From the NCBI GenBank assembly GCA_028293325.1, contig JAQGPA010000080.1, positions 1-64,000 of the forward strand: a stretch of 64,000 nt of DNA, read 5' to 3'. Numbering within the stretch: the first letter of the stretch is position 1; each line of letters begins with the position of its first letter. The notes below the pieces were generated by a model. That model saw only the letters and a list, made by a program, of their open reading frames with translations, made no database searches and was not told where the DNA came from. This document shows positions 1 through 8,323 of the stretch, piece by piece. A program made the translations under genes and the position numbers. Origin of the DNA: Pedosphaera sp. Its GTDB lineage: Bacteria > Verrucomicrobiota > Verrucomicrobiia > Limisphaerales > Pedosphaeraceae.

Positions 1-1
1 C

Positions 2-319
2 GGCATTGTCAACGCCCACCTCTGGGAATTTCCCAACTTCGAATTCCCCACGGCTCCGGGCGCCAGCGATCTCAATCACGCCGCCGAAACGCTCTTTGGG
101 CAAGCACCCCAATCCACCCGCCCGCTCTGCACCGTCAAGCACACCATCACCCGCTATCGCATAACGCTTACCGCTTTTCATACTGCTCTGCCCAACGCCG
201 CGGGTCGCGCCCAAGCCAAATCACGCTGGTGCACTCTGGCTGAAATGCAAAAACTCCCCTTTCCCAGCGCCCACCAAAAAATCCTAAAACACCTCGTGCA
301 AATAACCGTCCCAGCCTGA
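2..319 (+). CDS. mutY: A/G-specific adenine glycosylase MutY, C-terminal part (5' end outside window)
   Basis: The frame is open from the window edge and ends in TGA at 317-319, giving 105 residues. They match the NUDIX-like C-terminal domain of MutY, which recognises 8-oxoguanine opposite adenine: WEFPNFEFP near the start, then HTITRYRITL and a terminal LPFPSAHQKIL motif, in the order seen in that family. The catalytic helix-hairpin-helix domain and the iron-sulfur cysteines lie upstream of the window. No internal start codon makes sense, so this is the tail of a longer gene. It converges on the minus-strand repeat protein that ends at 371. The product would remove adenine misincorporated opposite oxidised guanine. 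Family assignment rests on motif recognition only. Confidence 0.85.
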   Translation, partial: GIVNAHLWEFPNFEFPTAPGASDLNHAAETLFGQAPQSTRPLCTVKHTITRYRITLTAFHTALPNAAGRAQAKSRWCTLAEMQKLPFPSAHQKILKHLVQITVPA

Positions 320-370
320 TCAATACATCTGTCCCGATTAGAAAACCCGCACTCGCCCGCTGGACCACGA

Positions 371-1045
371 TCAGAATGTGCCGACCGGCGTCGGCGGACT
401 TACAGGTGTCGGAGGGCTGACCTGAGTTGGAGCACTGACCGGCGTTGGCCGACTTACTGGGGTTGCGGTATTAAATGGATCCCCAGTATCAGGCAGAGTT
501 AAATCGCCACCCATGGGTGTGTCCCCGAGGTTCGGTGGCATGAAATTACCACTCATGGCCGGATTACCCGTATCGGGAGGCGTCAGATTTTCTCCAAAAG
601 GAAAAGGTGGTCCCGGTGAAATATTACCTATATTCGCCTCGGCGTTCACCCCGAGCACAGGGCCTCTCGTTGCTATTCCAAAGATGTTCACCGATTTAGC
701 GTCCCGTCTAAAACCTCCTCTCCCTGCCCGGGTGTCACCCACAAAACCACCCGTTGCCGCTCCGGTTCTAAACGAAGCTCCCGGCCCTGATCCACCTGTG
801 GCCGCTCCTGGATTGACTTCCGCGCCAGGCCCGAAACCGCCCGTTGCCGCACCTGGATCGACTTCCGCGCCAGGCCCGAAACCACCCGTTGCCGCCCCCG
901 GATTGGGTATATTCCCCGGCCCCGGACCGCCTGTCGCCGCTCCGGTGTGGGCCCCTGGTCCACGAACCCCGGCCACACCTCCACCATAAGCACTTCCCAC
1001 CGTCAACAGTGCCGTGGCACCGATAATGATTATGAATTGTTTCAT
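371..1045 (-). CDS. Secreted Gly/Pro-rich tandem-repeat protein (copy 1)
   Basis: 224 residues. The start at 1045 is chosen because MKQFIIIIGATALLTVGSAYG is a clear signal peptide and AGGAG lies just upstream; longer forms would put about 40 residues before it. The mature part has about five 15-residue units of type GAATGGFGPGAEVNP, then a middle segment, then units of type NLTPPDTGNPAMSG that are also the unit of the neighbouring paralogue, and a final stretch of TPVSPPTPVS. No catalytic domain is visible. Composition and export suggest a cell-envelope or matrix protein, but the function is unknown. It shares its signal-peptide start MKQFI with the gene at 1348-1932, so the two are paralogues. 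The opposite strand is also open because of the repeat, but lacks a signal peptide or ribosome site. Confidence 0.65.
   Translation of the reverse strand: MKQFIIIIGATALLTVGSAYGGGVAGVRGPGAHTGAATGGPGPGNIPNPGAATGGFGPGAEVDPGAATGGFGPGAEVNPGAATGGSGPGASFRTGAATGGFVGDTRAGRGGFRRDAKSVNIFGIATRGPVLGVNAEANIGNISPGPPFPFGENLTPPDTGNPAMSGNFMPPNLGDTPMGGDLTLPDTGDPFNTATPVSRPTPVSAPTQVSPPTPVSPPTPVGTF
738..955 (-). repeat. 45-bp tandem repeat coding for 15-residue Gly/Ala units
   Basis: Units recur every 45 bp; for example CTTCCGCGCCAGGCCCGAAA begins at 817 and again at 862 on the plus strand. Neighbouring units are nearly identical at DNA level, which points to recent expansion or homogenisation by slippage or recombination. 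They encode GAATGG-type units of the protein ending at 371. Outer limits are approximate. Confidence 0.75.
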
Positions 1046-1139
1046 AAGGCTCCTTTTTGTTTGGATTTCATAGAATATGAATCGGCACATTTTCCGCGTC
1101 GATTTCTCACCTTCAACCTCCATTTCCTTCTCTAAAGCT

Positions 1140-1314
1140 AAATCCATAATCCAAAACCGCAAATTCCCAACCCGCCTCCCGCCCCCTTAATCTTGCACCC
1201 ACGCTCAATCCGGTATTATCTTCCCTAACTGCAATCCAACTGGCCACACCCTCTCCAGCATAGGAATTGCTATGATGGACCCGACGCGAAGCCATTAAAA
1301 CCGCCACCCTCGCC
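1140..1314 (+). pseudogene. Duplicated upstream region and first codons of the SOD gene (relic)
   Basis: This stretch matches about 1950-2132, the region between the second repeat-protein gene and the start of the SOD gene. Shared blocks include CACGCTCAATCCGGTATT, TCCAACTGGCCAC, TAGGAATTGCTA and CGACGCGAAGCCATTAAAAC. The last block encodes the twin-arginine start of SOD ([11 protein letters not shown]). After CCACCCTCGCC the similarity stops at 1314 and no SOD body follows. The simplest reading is a segmental duplication of repeat gene plus promoter plus SOD start, with the rest of the SOD copy lost. It is not expected to make a product. Confidence 0.75.
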
Positions 1315-1347
1315 GGCAACCCTCCCGGCCTGATTCGAGTCGCTGCG

Positions 1348-1932
1348 TCATTGTGGATTATCCATTCCATCGTTTGGAGCGATTCCATTTATTCCCCCGC
1401 TGCCATTGAATTGATTTCCGCGTCTCTCTTGCAAACTATGTGCGCCGCCCCTGTGATTCAGCTGGCTCGCTCCATTTCCCCTGAATGGCGTTCCAAAAGT
1501 TCTGTTAGGCGCTGCTGGTGGATCAACGGGTGATTGCGGAATCATCGGCGGTCCACTGTTGGGAGGATCCCCGGTATCCGGCGGTGTGAAATCGCCGCTC
1601 GTGGATGGCGGGCCAACGCTCGGCGGCGTCAAATCTCCACTGGTGGCCGGCTCGCCATTATCCGGCGGCGTGAGATTGCCACCGGTGGGTGTATTCCCGA
1701 TATTAGGCACAGTCAGATTCCCGCTCGTGGGCGGCGTTCCACTGCTCGGTGGTGTTAAATTGCCGCTCGTGGGTGGATTGCCAGTCGCAGGCAGTGTAAG
1801 ATTGCCCCCGGTAGGTACTCCCGGTTGCATGTTCGGTTTCGTCCCAGTTCCTCTGCCGATCGCGGATCCACTATAAACGTGACTTGCCGCCAAAAGCACA
1901 ACAACTCCGACGACCATGATAAATTGTTTCAT
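1348..1932 (-). CDS. Secreted Pro-rich tandem-repeat protein (copy 2)
   Basis: 194 residues from the start at 1932, chosen for the signal peptide [21 protein letters not shown] and a GAGGAGGG ribosome site just upstream. The mature protein has about nine 14-residue units of type [14 protein letters not shown], then a Pro-rich link and a less repetitive tail with [14 protein letters not shown]. No enzyme domain is visible. It is the paralogue of the protein ending at 371: same start, same NLTPP units, and homologous DNA upstream. A structural, matrix or adhesive role is possible but unproven. It is transcribed away from the SOD gene at 2091, so the intervening 158 bp must hold both promoters. 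Confidence 0.65.
   Translation of the reverse strand: MKQFIMVVGVVVLLAASHVYSGSAIGRGTGTKPNMQPGVPTGGNLTLPATGNPPTSGNLTPPSSGTPPTSGNLTVPNIGNTPTGGNLTPPDNGEPATSGDLTPPSVGPPSTSGDFTPPDTGDPPNSGPPMIPQSPVDPPAAPNRTFGTPFRGNGASQLNHRGGAHSLQERRGNQFNGSGGINGIAPNDGMDNPQ
1547..1812 (-). repeat. 42-bp tandem repeat coding for 14-residue Pro/Gly units
   Basis: Consecutive 42-bp units can be laid out on the plus strand, each beginning AAATCGCC, AAATCTCC, AGATTGCC or AGATTCCC and each containing a CTSGTGG core. They encode the GNLTxPxxGxPPTS units of the protein at 1348-1932. The units are more diverged than those of copy 1. Outer limits are approximate. Confidence 0.7.
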
Positions 1933-2090
1933 TCTGCCCTCCTCTTCCAACCGTAAATCCAAAATCCAAAATCGCAAATTCTCAACTCGCCTCCCGACCA
2001 CTTAATCTTGCCACCCACGCTCAATCCGGTATTCTCTTCCCGAACTTAAATCCAACTGGCCACCCTCTCTCCAATATAGGAATTGCTAAT

Positions 2091-2825
2091 ATGATGACCC
2101 GACGCGAAGCCATTAAAACCGCCACCCTCGCCACTGTTGCTTTTGCCAACCTACTCCCAGCCTTGGCTGCCGACTCTGCCTCAACCCCCGTTGACGTTGC
2201 CACCGCCACCGCTCCGTTTTCTCTGCCACCCCTGCCTTATGCATTCGATGCCCTCGAACCCCACATCGATGCCCGCACGATGGAGATTCACCACGACAAG
2301 CATCATCAAGCCTACATCACCAATCTCAACAAAGCCCTCGCCGGCCACGCCGATCTCGAAAAGCAGACCCTCGTGGAACTCCTCACTAACCTGAAGGCCC
2401 TGCCCGACAACATCCGCACCGCCGTACAAAATCAGGGCGGCGGTCATTACAACCATTCCCTCTTCTGGCCCATGATGAAAAAGAACGGCGGCGGCGAACC
2501 CAAGGGTGAACTCGCCAGCGCCATCGATAAAAAATTTAAAAATTTTGCCGGCTTCAAAGATGAATTTACCAAAGCCGCCACTGGGCGCTTCGGCAGCGGT
2601 TGGGCCTGGCTCGTCCTGGATGCCAACAAAGACCTCAGCATCGAATCCACCGCCAATCAGGATTCCCCCATCATGGCCGGCAAATCCCCGCTCCTCGGCA
2701 TCGATGTCTGGGAGCACGCCTATTATCTCAAATATCAAAACCGCCGTCCCGATTACATCGCGGCTTTCTTCAACGTCATTGATTGGGACTTCGTCGCCGA
2801 CCGCCATCACAAATTTTCCGCCTGA
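2091..2825 (+). CDS. Superoxide dismutase, Mn/Fe family, Tat-exported
   Basis: 244 residues. Residues 1-27 form a twin-arginine signal ([17 protein letters not shown]), so the enzyme probably acts outside the cytoplasm. The rest is a full-length Mn/Fe [15 protein letters not shown] holds the first metal His, [11 protein letters not shown] the second, and [19 protein letters not shown] the Asp and last His ligands. GSGWAWLV and ANQDSPI, with the Gln placed as in Mn enzymes, favour manganese. It would convert superoxide to oxygen and peroxide. A weak AGGA lies 10 bases before the ATG at 2091; a second ATG follows directly. The gene lies 38 bp before another Tat-exported gene and the two may be cotranscribed. 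Part of its start is duplicated at 1270-1314. Confidence 0.93.
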   Translation: MMTRREAIKTATLATVAFANLLPALAADSASTPVDVATATAPFSLPPLPYAFDALEPHIDARTMEIHHDKHHQAYITNLNKALAGHADLEKQTLVELLTNLKALPDNIRTAVQNQGGGHYNHSLFWPMMKKNGGGEPKGELASAIDKKFKNFAGFKDEFTKAATGRFGSGWAWLVLDANKDLSIESTANQDSPIMAGKSPLLGIDVWEHAYYLKYQNRRPDYIAAFFNVIDWDFVADRHHKFSA

Positions 2826-2863
2826 CATCGCCGAATCATTAACCGCCACCTGCCATCAATCTT

Positions 2864-3748
2864 ATGAGTTCTCCCATGTCTCGCCGCCAAGCCGTCCGCC
2901 AGCTTGCCACCGGTGCGGTTCTCGCCACCGCCACTGCCGCCCTCCCGTCGCGCCTTGTCGCCGCCGACGCACCCGTCGCTACGCCGCTCAAAGGCCACAT
3001 CAATCACTCCGTCTGCCGCTGGTGCTACAGTAAAATTCCGCTCGACGACTTTTGCAAAGCCAGCAAGGAAATGGGCATCGCCTCCATTGACCTCATGACC
3101 GTGGATGATTTCCCGACGCTTAAAAAACACGACCTCATTTGCGCCATGGTCACCGGCACTCCCGGCGGCATTGCCGACGGCCTCAACCGCCTGGAGAACC
3201 ACGACAAAATCATCGAATTCTTCGAGCAGACCATTCCCAAAGTCGCTGACGCCGGTTACCCGAACATCATTTGCTTCTCCGGCAACCGCAAAGGCATGAG
3301 CGATGAAGTCGGCCTGCAAAATTGCGCCACCGGCCTCAAGCGTATCACCAGCCTCGCCGAGAAACACAACGTCACCCTCTGCATGGAACTCCTCAACAGC
3401 AAGCACAACCACAAGGATTACATGTGCGACCGCTCTGACTGGGGCGTCGAACTCTGCAAACAAGTCGGCTCCGATCGCTTCAAGCTTCTTTACGACATCT
3501 ACCACATGCAAATCATGGAGGGCGACGTCATCCAGACCATTCGCGACCATCATCAATATTTCGCCCACTACCACACCGGCGGCGTCCCTGGCCGTAATGA
3601 ACTCAACGAAACCCAGGAACTGAATTACCCCGCCATCATGCGCGCCATCGCCGACTCCGGCTTCAAAGGCTACGTCGCCCAGGAATTTCTTCCCAAAGCC
3701 GATCCCCTCACCTCCCTCAAACAAGCTATCCAAATCTGCGACGTCTAA
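2864..3748 (+). CDS. Tat-exported TIM-barrel sugar isomerase / hydroxypyruvate isomerase-like protein
   Basis: 294 residues. The N-terminus has a twin-arginine signal (MSRRQAVRQLATGAVLATAT). The remainder is a xylose-isomerase-like / AP-endonuclease-2 type TIM barrel that most resembles hydroxypyruvate isomerases: CMELLNSK and YVAQEFLP hold likely metal-binding Glu residues, LLYDIYHMQIMEGD the Asp/His pair, and HYHTGGVPGRNEL the His near the active site. The family isomerises small keto/aldo acids or sugars using a divalent metal. Export by Tat is common for such proteins in Verrucomicrobia and Planctomycetes, where the substrates are mostly unknown. It lies 38 bp after the SOD stop. ATGs at 2864 and 2876 are both possible starts; the twin-arginine context fits either. 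Confidence 0.8.
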   Translation: MSSPMSRRQAVRQLATGAVLATATAALPSRLVAADAPVATPLKGHINHSVCRWCYSKIPLDDFCKASKEMGIASIDLMTVDDFPTLKKHDLICAMVTGTPGGIADGLNRLENHDKIIEFFEQTIPKVADAGYPNIICFSGNRKGMSDEVGLQNCATGLKRITSLAEKHNVTLCMELLNSKHNHKDYMCDRSDWGVELCKQVGSDRFKLLYDIYHMQIMEGDVIQTIRDHHQYFAHYHTGGVPGRNELNETQELNYPAIMRAIADSGFKGYVAQEFLPKADPLTSLKQAIQICDV

Positions 3749-3962
3749 CCCGCGTCCCCGCATATACATTTCCACGCCAAGGACACTCATCGTCCAATGC
3801 GGCTTATTCTCCTCCTCACACTGCCGTTCCCTATGGTGCCCGTGCGGAAGCACCCATCATTGACTGTTTAGGGAAAAACCCCTTTACTAACGCGCAAATG
3901 GTTCCGCTGCTTATACTCACCCTGACCGGAACATCGCCGCACCGTTTCACCCATTTTTTGTA
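3749..3962. other. Intergenic gap with a GNRA-type mini-hairpin
   Basis: Non-coding. It contains GTGC-GGAA-GCAC at 3842-3853, one copy of the dispersed mini-hairpin described at 36250-37707. TTGACT near 3859 followed about 17 bases later by TTTACT could be a weak promoter for the next gene. Confidence 0.4.
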
Positions 3963-5069
3963 ATGAAGAAACTGCCCACGCCTCTCGACCTCAAAAAAGT
4001 CAAAGTCTATCCCCTGGCACAACGGCTTAGCGAAAGCGCCCTCGACGAAATCCTCATCGACCCCGATTCCGCTCCGCCTCGTTTGCCCGACGCCCTCCTT
4101 CAATCCGTCCGCGAATGCGCCCGCAACATCGCCAGCGCCCACAAACGCCGCGCCAGCGTCATGCTCCTCTACGGCGCGCACCTCATTAAAAACGGCGGCG
4201 CGCGCATCATCAACCGCATGCTCGAGTTTGGCTGGCTCACCCACCTCGGCACCAACGGCGCCGGTGCCATTCACGATTGGGAATTCTCCTTCCTCGGCCG
4301 CTCCACCGAAAGTGTCAAAGCCAACGTCGCTACCGGCACATTCGGCACTTGGAACGAAACCGGCCGTTTCACCCAGCTCGCCCTCCTCGCCGGCGCGTTG
4401 CGCGAAGAAGGCTATGGCGGCAGCCTTGGCCGCTTCATTATGGAGGACGGTGTTACCCTACCCACCCCCGATTTTTTGTCGGGCCTCGTGCGCTCGGAAC
4501 CAACCCATTACCTCACGCCTGCCCGCGCTGAACTCCTCCAGGCCATGCTTGTCCACCAACTGCGTGGCGACCGCATTGAAGTCCCGCATCCCTGGAAGGA
4601 ATCTTCAGTCCTCGCTAACGCGTTCCGCTTCGGCGTCCCCCTTACCGTCCACCCCGGCATTGGCTACGACATCATTGCCAACCATCCCATGTTCAACGGC
4701 GCCGTCATCGGCCGCGCTGCGGACATCGATTTTCGCCTTTTCGGCGCCGCCGTCGACAATCTCGACAACGGTGTTGTCCTCTCCGTCGGCTCTGCCATCA
4801 TGGCCCCGCAAGTCTTCGAGAAAAGCATCAGTTGTGTGAACAACATCCGCCTGCAAGCCAGCCGCGGCATCGTCCACGGCCACTCTATTTATGTCGTGGA
4901 CATCCAGGACGGCGGCAACTGGGACTGGACCAAAGGCGAACCCCCCAAGGAAAATCCCGCGTACTATCTCCGCTTCTGCAAAAGCTTCTCCCGCATGGGC
5001 GGCAGGATGAATTATCTCCAAAGCGACAACGTCACCTTCCTCCACCACCTCTACCATTTGCTGAAGTAG
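3963..5069 (+). CDS. Conserved protein of unknown function, possibly deoxyhypusine-synthase-like
   Basis: 368 residues, soluble, no signal peptide. Conserved-looking stretches are HLIKNGGARIINRML, THLGTNGAGAIHDWEF, GTFGTWNETGRF, HPGIGYDIIANHPMFNGAVI and LSVGSAIMAPQVFEKS. The TNGAGAIHD element recalls the nucleotide-binding loop of deoxyhypusine-synthase-like proteins, and the overall pattern fits a Rossmann-type fold with a bound dinucleotide, but I cannot assign a reaction. The LSVGSAIMAP segment looks like a second conserved loop. It starts 3 bases after a TTTTTT run without an obvious ribosome site. It stands alone: the neighbours are a sugar-isomerase-like gene and a small membrane protein. 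The reading frame is certain; the name is not. Confidence 0.6.
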   Translation: MKKLPTPLDLKKVKVYPLAQRLSESALDEILIDPDSAPPRLPDALLQSVRECARNIASAHKRRASVMLLYGAHLIKNGGARIINRMLEFGWLTHLGTNGAGAIHDWEFSFLGRSTESVKANVATGTFGTWNETGRFTQLALLAGALREEGYGGSLGRFIMEDGVTLPTPDFLSGLVRSEPTHYLTPARAELLQAMLVHQLRGDRIEVPHPWKESSVLANAFRFGVPLTVHPGIGYDIIANHPMFNGAVIGRAADIDFRLFGAAVDNLDNGVVLSVGSAIMAPQVFEKSISCVNNIRLQASRGIVHGHSIYVVDIQDGGNWDWTKGEPPKENPAYYLRFCKSFSRMGGRMNYLQSDNVTFLHHLYHLLK

Positions 5070-5103
5070 CCACGCCGCGTCCGGGTTCGGAGTTCAAGGA
5101 TTA

Positions 5104-5529
5104 ATGAATCGAAGCAAAAAGATCATTCAGATCGTCCTGTCAGCAGTTTTTCTGCTCTGCGTCTTTTTTGATGCGTGGGAATTTGCGCCTGCGCTCAAAA
5201 AGTTTTTTGATATTACTGAAGCCGTATGTTTTATCATCGTTATTGGAATTTTGATTCAATCTAAAATGTCCAAAAACAAGGATGAAAATTTGATTAAGAC
5301 GGAACCCTCTCTTTATGACCGCTATTGGAAATTTTATTCCTTTCTCCTTAGAGTCGTTGCACGTCTTTTTATTTTGTGGGGAATCATCATATTACCATTT
5401 GCAGTTCAGGAAATGATGGACAGAAGCAAACCGACGAACAGATCTGATGGGCTGGAAGGTATTGGCATGTGTTTGGGCGGCATTATTCTTGGCTTCCTGA
5501 TACTCAAAGTTGGGAAGATGAAGGATTAA
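5104..5529 (+). CDS. Small hypothetical membrane protein
   Basis: 141 residues with about four hydrophobic segments (roughly 6-29, 38-54, 79-103 and 118-137), separated by a Lys-rich loop SKMSKNKDENLIK. No family recognised. The DNA is visibly richer in A and T than its neighbours, with many TTT and AAA codons, which could mean recent acquisition or weak selection on codon choice. It begins 34 bp after the preceding stop, next to a GTTCGGAGTTCAAG sequence that resembles a dispersed repeat at 36400. Confidence 0.55.
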   Translation: MNRSKKIIQIVLSAVFLLCVFFDAWEFAPALKKFFDITEAVCFIIVIGILIQSKMSKNKDENLIKTEPSLYDRYWKFYSFLLRVVARLFILWGIIILPFAVQEMMDRSKPTNRSDGLEGIGMCLGGIILGFLILKVGKMKD

Positions 5530-5665
5530 TCACTCCCGAGTTTGTTTGTGGCAGTATGTATGCGCAAGCGCCCGACGGAAGGTATTCGCTCGCGGCCGGG
5601 CGCATACGTCACGCCAATTGCCACTTGAAACTGAATCCTAAAAAACTTCCCCCTGCTCGGAGATA

Positions 5666-6523
5666 TTATGAGTTCTCTCCCAACATCCTCACTTCCCGCT
5701 GTGGGAATGGAATCTCAATCTTCTGCGCGCGGAATCTTTCAATGATCGCCTGATACAACTCCGCCCCCGCCGGGCCAAAATCCGCCAATGCCGTCCACGG
5801 CTTCACCGCAAACACGATGGAAGAATCCGACAGCGAACTAATGCCCACACCCGGCGCTGGGCTCGTCAACACGCGCGGATTACTCTTCAAAATTTCCTGC
5901 AACACCGCAATGGCTTCCGTCGGGTTGGTGCCGTACGCCACCCCCACCGACAAATCCAATTGGCGAATCACGCCGTAGTTATGCAAAATCTCACCCACAA
6001 TCTTGCGATTCGGTATCACCACGCTCGAAAGATCCGTATGGGTCAACACCGTCGAAAATAATTCAATGTTCCTCACCTGCCCATGCACCCCGGCCAGCTC
6101 GATATATTCCCCCACGCGAAACGGTTTCGTAAAAATAATCGTTAATCCGGCCACTATATTGCTCAACACCCCCTGCATTGCCAAACCAATCCCCACACCC
6201 GCCACCCCAATGCCGGCCACCAGCGTTGTGATGGGAACCCCAAACCTGTCCAACGCCATCACCAGCGTGAACGCCATCACCATCAGCCTGGCCACACGCA
6301 CCAGCAGGTTTCGCACGGGCGGCTCCATGTGTTGCTTCTCCAGCCACCCTTGCAGCACCTTCCCCACCCAGCGCGCCACCAGCAGCCCAATGATTAGAAT
6401 AATGACCGCCCCGACCACCTGCATCCCGTAATCGGTGGAAAAATCAATCAGCTTTTGTTTCAAATGCTCCACGTTGGAGTTGACTGAATTAACCGCTGCA
6501 CTGACCGCGTTGGTGGAATCCAT
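5666..6523 (-). CDS. mscS: Small-conductance mechanosensitive channel MscS
   Basis: 285 residues, close to the usual size of simple MscS channels. Hydrophobic segments lie near 35-53 and 77-97, followed by the Gly/Ala-rich pore helix GIGVAGVGIGLAMQGVLSN near 105-125. The beta domain begins with FTKPFRVGEYIEL and VRNIELFSTVLTHTD, and VVIPNRKIVG is the family signature. The C-terminal alpha/beta vestibule is complete. The channel opens under membrane tension and releases solutes during osmotic down-shock. It is monocistronic, convergent with the small membrane gene at 5104. Confidence 0.95.
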   Translation of the reverse strand: MDSTNAVSAAVNSVNSNVEHLKQKLIDFSTDYGMQVVGAVIILIIGLLVARWVGKVLQGWLEKQHMEPPVRNLLVRVARLMVMAFTLVMALDRFGVPITTLVAGIGVAGVGIGLAMQGVLSNIVAGLTIIFTKPFRVGEYIELAGVHGQVRNIELFSTVLTHTDLSSVVIPNRKIVGEILHNYGVIRQLDLSVGVAYGTNPTEAIAVLQEILKSNPRVLTSPAPGVGISSLSDSSIVFAVKPWTALADFGPAGAELYQAIIERFRAQKIEIPFPQREVRMLGENS

Positions 6524-6869
6524 ATAAAATTATTTTAGCTTTTGCTGTCTCTGCTGTCTTCAAATACCTGACAAACCGGACACCGCACTTAACTAGAATA
6601 GCAACCCGCGGCCCTCAATCAATTCTGAATTACTGGCGCAAAAACCGCTGCCGGCTTCGGCGCTCCCAGCGTAACCCCGTCCAACTTGATGCATGAACTC
6701 TTCAGTATCGGCTTGATCTGCGTGACAACCGGAAAAATCAATCGAGGTTTCATTTCCGTTGAATAAGCGGTTTTCAATTATTTATAACAGCTCACCCCAA
6801 ACTCCAATTCAATTCAGCCGCACACACCGGAGTTGACGGAACTGTGTTTTTTGCGCAGGTTGCTGGCTG
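6524..6869. other. Intergenic gap with a possible gene relic
   Basis: 346 bp between the divergent mscS and 6870 genes. On the minus strand, 6753 to 6619 reads as a 44-residue frame with QIKPILKSSCIKLDG, which resembles the start of planctomycete-type cytochrome c domains (PIL..C..CHG) with the second Cys and the His lost. It may be a remnant or chance. Near 6540 a short TGCTGTCTC repeat occurs. No clear promoter was recognised. Confidence 0.25.
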
Positions 6870-7787
6870 ATGACAGCCAGGAAGTTTCTCAAATGGATAA
6901 TTCTCCTCGTGATTGCGGGCAACCTCGCGCTCATAGCCGTCATCTTTTTGGGCGGCAGCAAGCCAGCGCTCGTCGTGCCCTTGCCCAATCCCAACGGCTA
7001 CGCTGATTTCGTCAAAGCCGGTGGCTTGGTTGACATTAGAGCGAACGATTACACCAACCTCTCCCACGAGCAACTATCCGCCCAACTTGCCATCAACGCT
7101 CCCGCCCTCAGTGCCTTGCGCGCTGGTTTGACCCACCAAACCCGCGTACCCGTTGAATATACTACCAATTACGTGGATCAGCTGATGCCCAAGATCGGCC
7201 AATTTAAGCAACTTGCCATCGCTCTGGCCGCTGAAGGTCGCCTCGCTGAATTGGAAAACCGCAACAATGATGCCGCCCACACTTATCTTGAAATTATTCA
7301 ATTCGGTCATGAATGCGCCCGTGGCGGCCTTTTGTTGGATCACTTGGTCGGCATCGCCGATCAAAACATCGGTCTGGCGGCTTTTGAACACATCCGGACC
7401 AACCTGGATGCCGCTGAATGTCGCGAAACCGTCCATAAATTGACCGCGCTCGAAGAAAGCCGGGAGTCAGCTGCGGAAATCATGAAGTTGGAATCAGATT
7501 GGTCCCGTCAAATATCCTCATTGAATCAGCGGATTGCTGGGATGATCATGGCCCGCTCTTCAGATCCTCTAAAGCCGATGCGCCAAAGGTTTGAGACAAA
7601 GTATAATGGCACACGCCGTCAAGCACTCGTCCTTACAATCAATCTCGCCGCCCGCGCCTACACCTTGGAAAAGGGCTCCCCGCCAAAAACCATCAACGAC
7701 CTCGTCCCCGACTACCTCAAAGCCATCCCCAAGGACCCCACCACCGGCGCGAATATGACCCTCGGCGAAGTTTATTCCCCGCGGTAA
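6870..7787 (+). CDS. Membrane-anchored protein of unknown function
   Basis: 305 residues. One N-terminal membrane segment (about 8-28, [20 protein letters not shown]) anchors a mostly helical outer domain. The C-terminus [20 protein letters not shown] continues into [11 protein letters not shown]. This tail is shared with type II secretion pseudopilin-like and other PVC proteins that carry a short [19 protein letters not shown] segment. No catalytic motif is visible. The last 16 bases overlap the end of the convergent queD gene. The start at 6870 has GCAGG upstream; alternatives exist. Function unknown. Confidence 0.6.
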   Translation: MTARKFLKWIILLVIAGNLALIAVIFLGGSKPALVVPLPNPNGYADFVKAGGLVDIRANDYTNLSHEQLSAQLAINAPALSALRAGLTHQTRVPVEYTTNYVDQLMPKIGQFKQLAIALAAEGRLAELENRNNDAAHTYLEIIQFGHECARGGLLLDHLVGIADQNIGLAAFEHIRTNLDAAECRETVHKLTALEESRESAAEIMKLESDWSRQISSLNQRIAGMIMARSSDPLKPMRQRFETKYNGTRRQALVLTINLAARAYTLEKGSPPKTINDLVPDYLKAIPKDPTTGANMTLGEVYSPR

Positions 7788-8134
7788 ACGCACTTCGCCG
7801 TGCAGGTCTCCGCCACGACCACTTCCACCAACTCCGGCAACTTCGGCTTCAGCCGACGCCAAATCCACGCTGCCACAATTTCACTCGTCGGATTCTCCAG
7901 CCCCGGAATTTCATTCAAATAATGGTGATCCAGCTTTTCCCACAGCGGCTTGAATGCCTCGGAAATCTTGGCGTAATCCATCAACCAGCCGAGCTTTGGA
8001 TCGCACTCCCCGGCCACGACAATCTCCGCCTTGAAACTGTGCCCGTGCAACCGCCGGCACTTATGCGCCTTCGGCAAATGCGGCAATAAATGCGCCGCCT
8101 CAAATTGAAACGTCTTCCGTAATTCCATTCTCAT
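7772..8134 (-). CDS. queD: 6-carboxy-tetrahydropterin synthase QueD
   Basis: 120 residues, the normal length. QueD makes 6-carboxy-5,6,7,8-tetrahydropterin from dihydroneopterin triphosphate, the second step to queuosine and other 7-deazapurines. Zinc ligands are seen as His in FEAAHLL and the pair in LHGHSF; the catalytic Cys lies in [19 protein letters not shown] and [11 protein letters not shown] are family blocks, and the late Glu is in [15 protein letters not shown] codons at 8134 and 8128 are both possible; neither has a strong ribosome site. Other queuosine genes are not in the window. It might be cotranscribed after luxC, but 189 bp with a repeat separate them. Confidence 0.93.
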   Translation of the reverse strand: MRMELRKTFQFEAAHLLPHLPKAHKCRRLHGHSFKAEIVVAGECDPKLGWLMDYAKISEAFKPLWEKLDHHYLNEIPGLENPTSEIVAAWIWRRLKPKLPELVEVVVAETCTAKCVYRGE

Positions 8135-8202
8135 AAAAATAAACTTAAAACCAAACCGCGCCGCCCCGCGCCAAAACCTAAAAGGCGACCACCGCTTCCT
8201 TC

Positions 8203-8241
8203 ACCCTCGCCCGTCGGACGGGAGAGGGCCGGGGTGAGGGT
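8203..8241. repeat. REP-like palindromic intergenic repeat
   Basis: CACCCTCGCCCGTCGGACGG followed by GAGAGGGCCGGGGTGAGGG. This is the CCCTCACCCCGGCCCTCTCCC type of palindromic repeat seen between genes in many unrelated bacteria. It sits between queD and luxC. A CGTCCTCGTCGTCGAT tract, one of five in the window, follows at 8257-8274. Confidence 0.65.
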
Positions 8242-8323
8242 CCCCAATTCTTTCAAATCGTCCTCGTCGTCGATCTCTTCCCAATCTTTCTTCCTCTACA
8301 CTATATCTGCCCGCCCAGCGCTC

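Noticed and set aside
513-989. Open plus-strand frame of 158 residues opposite the first repeat protein
   Set aside because: It is the mirror of the tandem repeat; it has no signal peptide or ribosome site, while the minus strand has both.
1559-1876. Open plus-strand frame opposite the second repeat protein
   Set aside because: Same reason: repeat composition keeps the antisense frame open.
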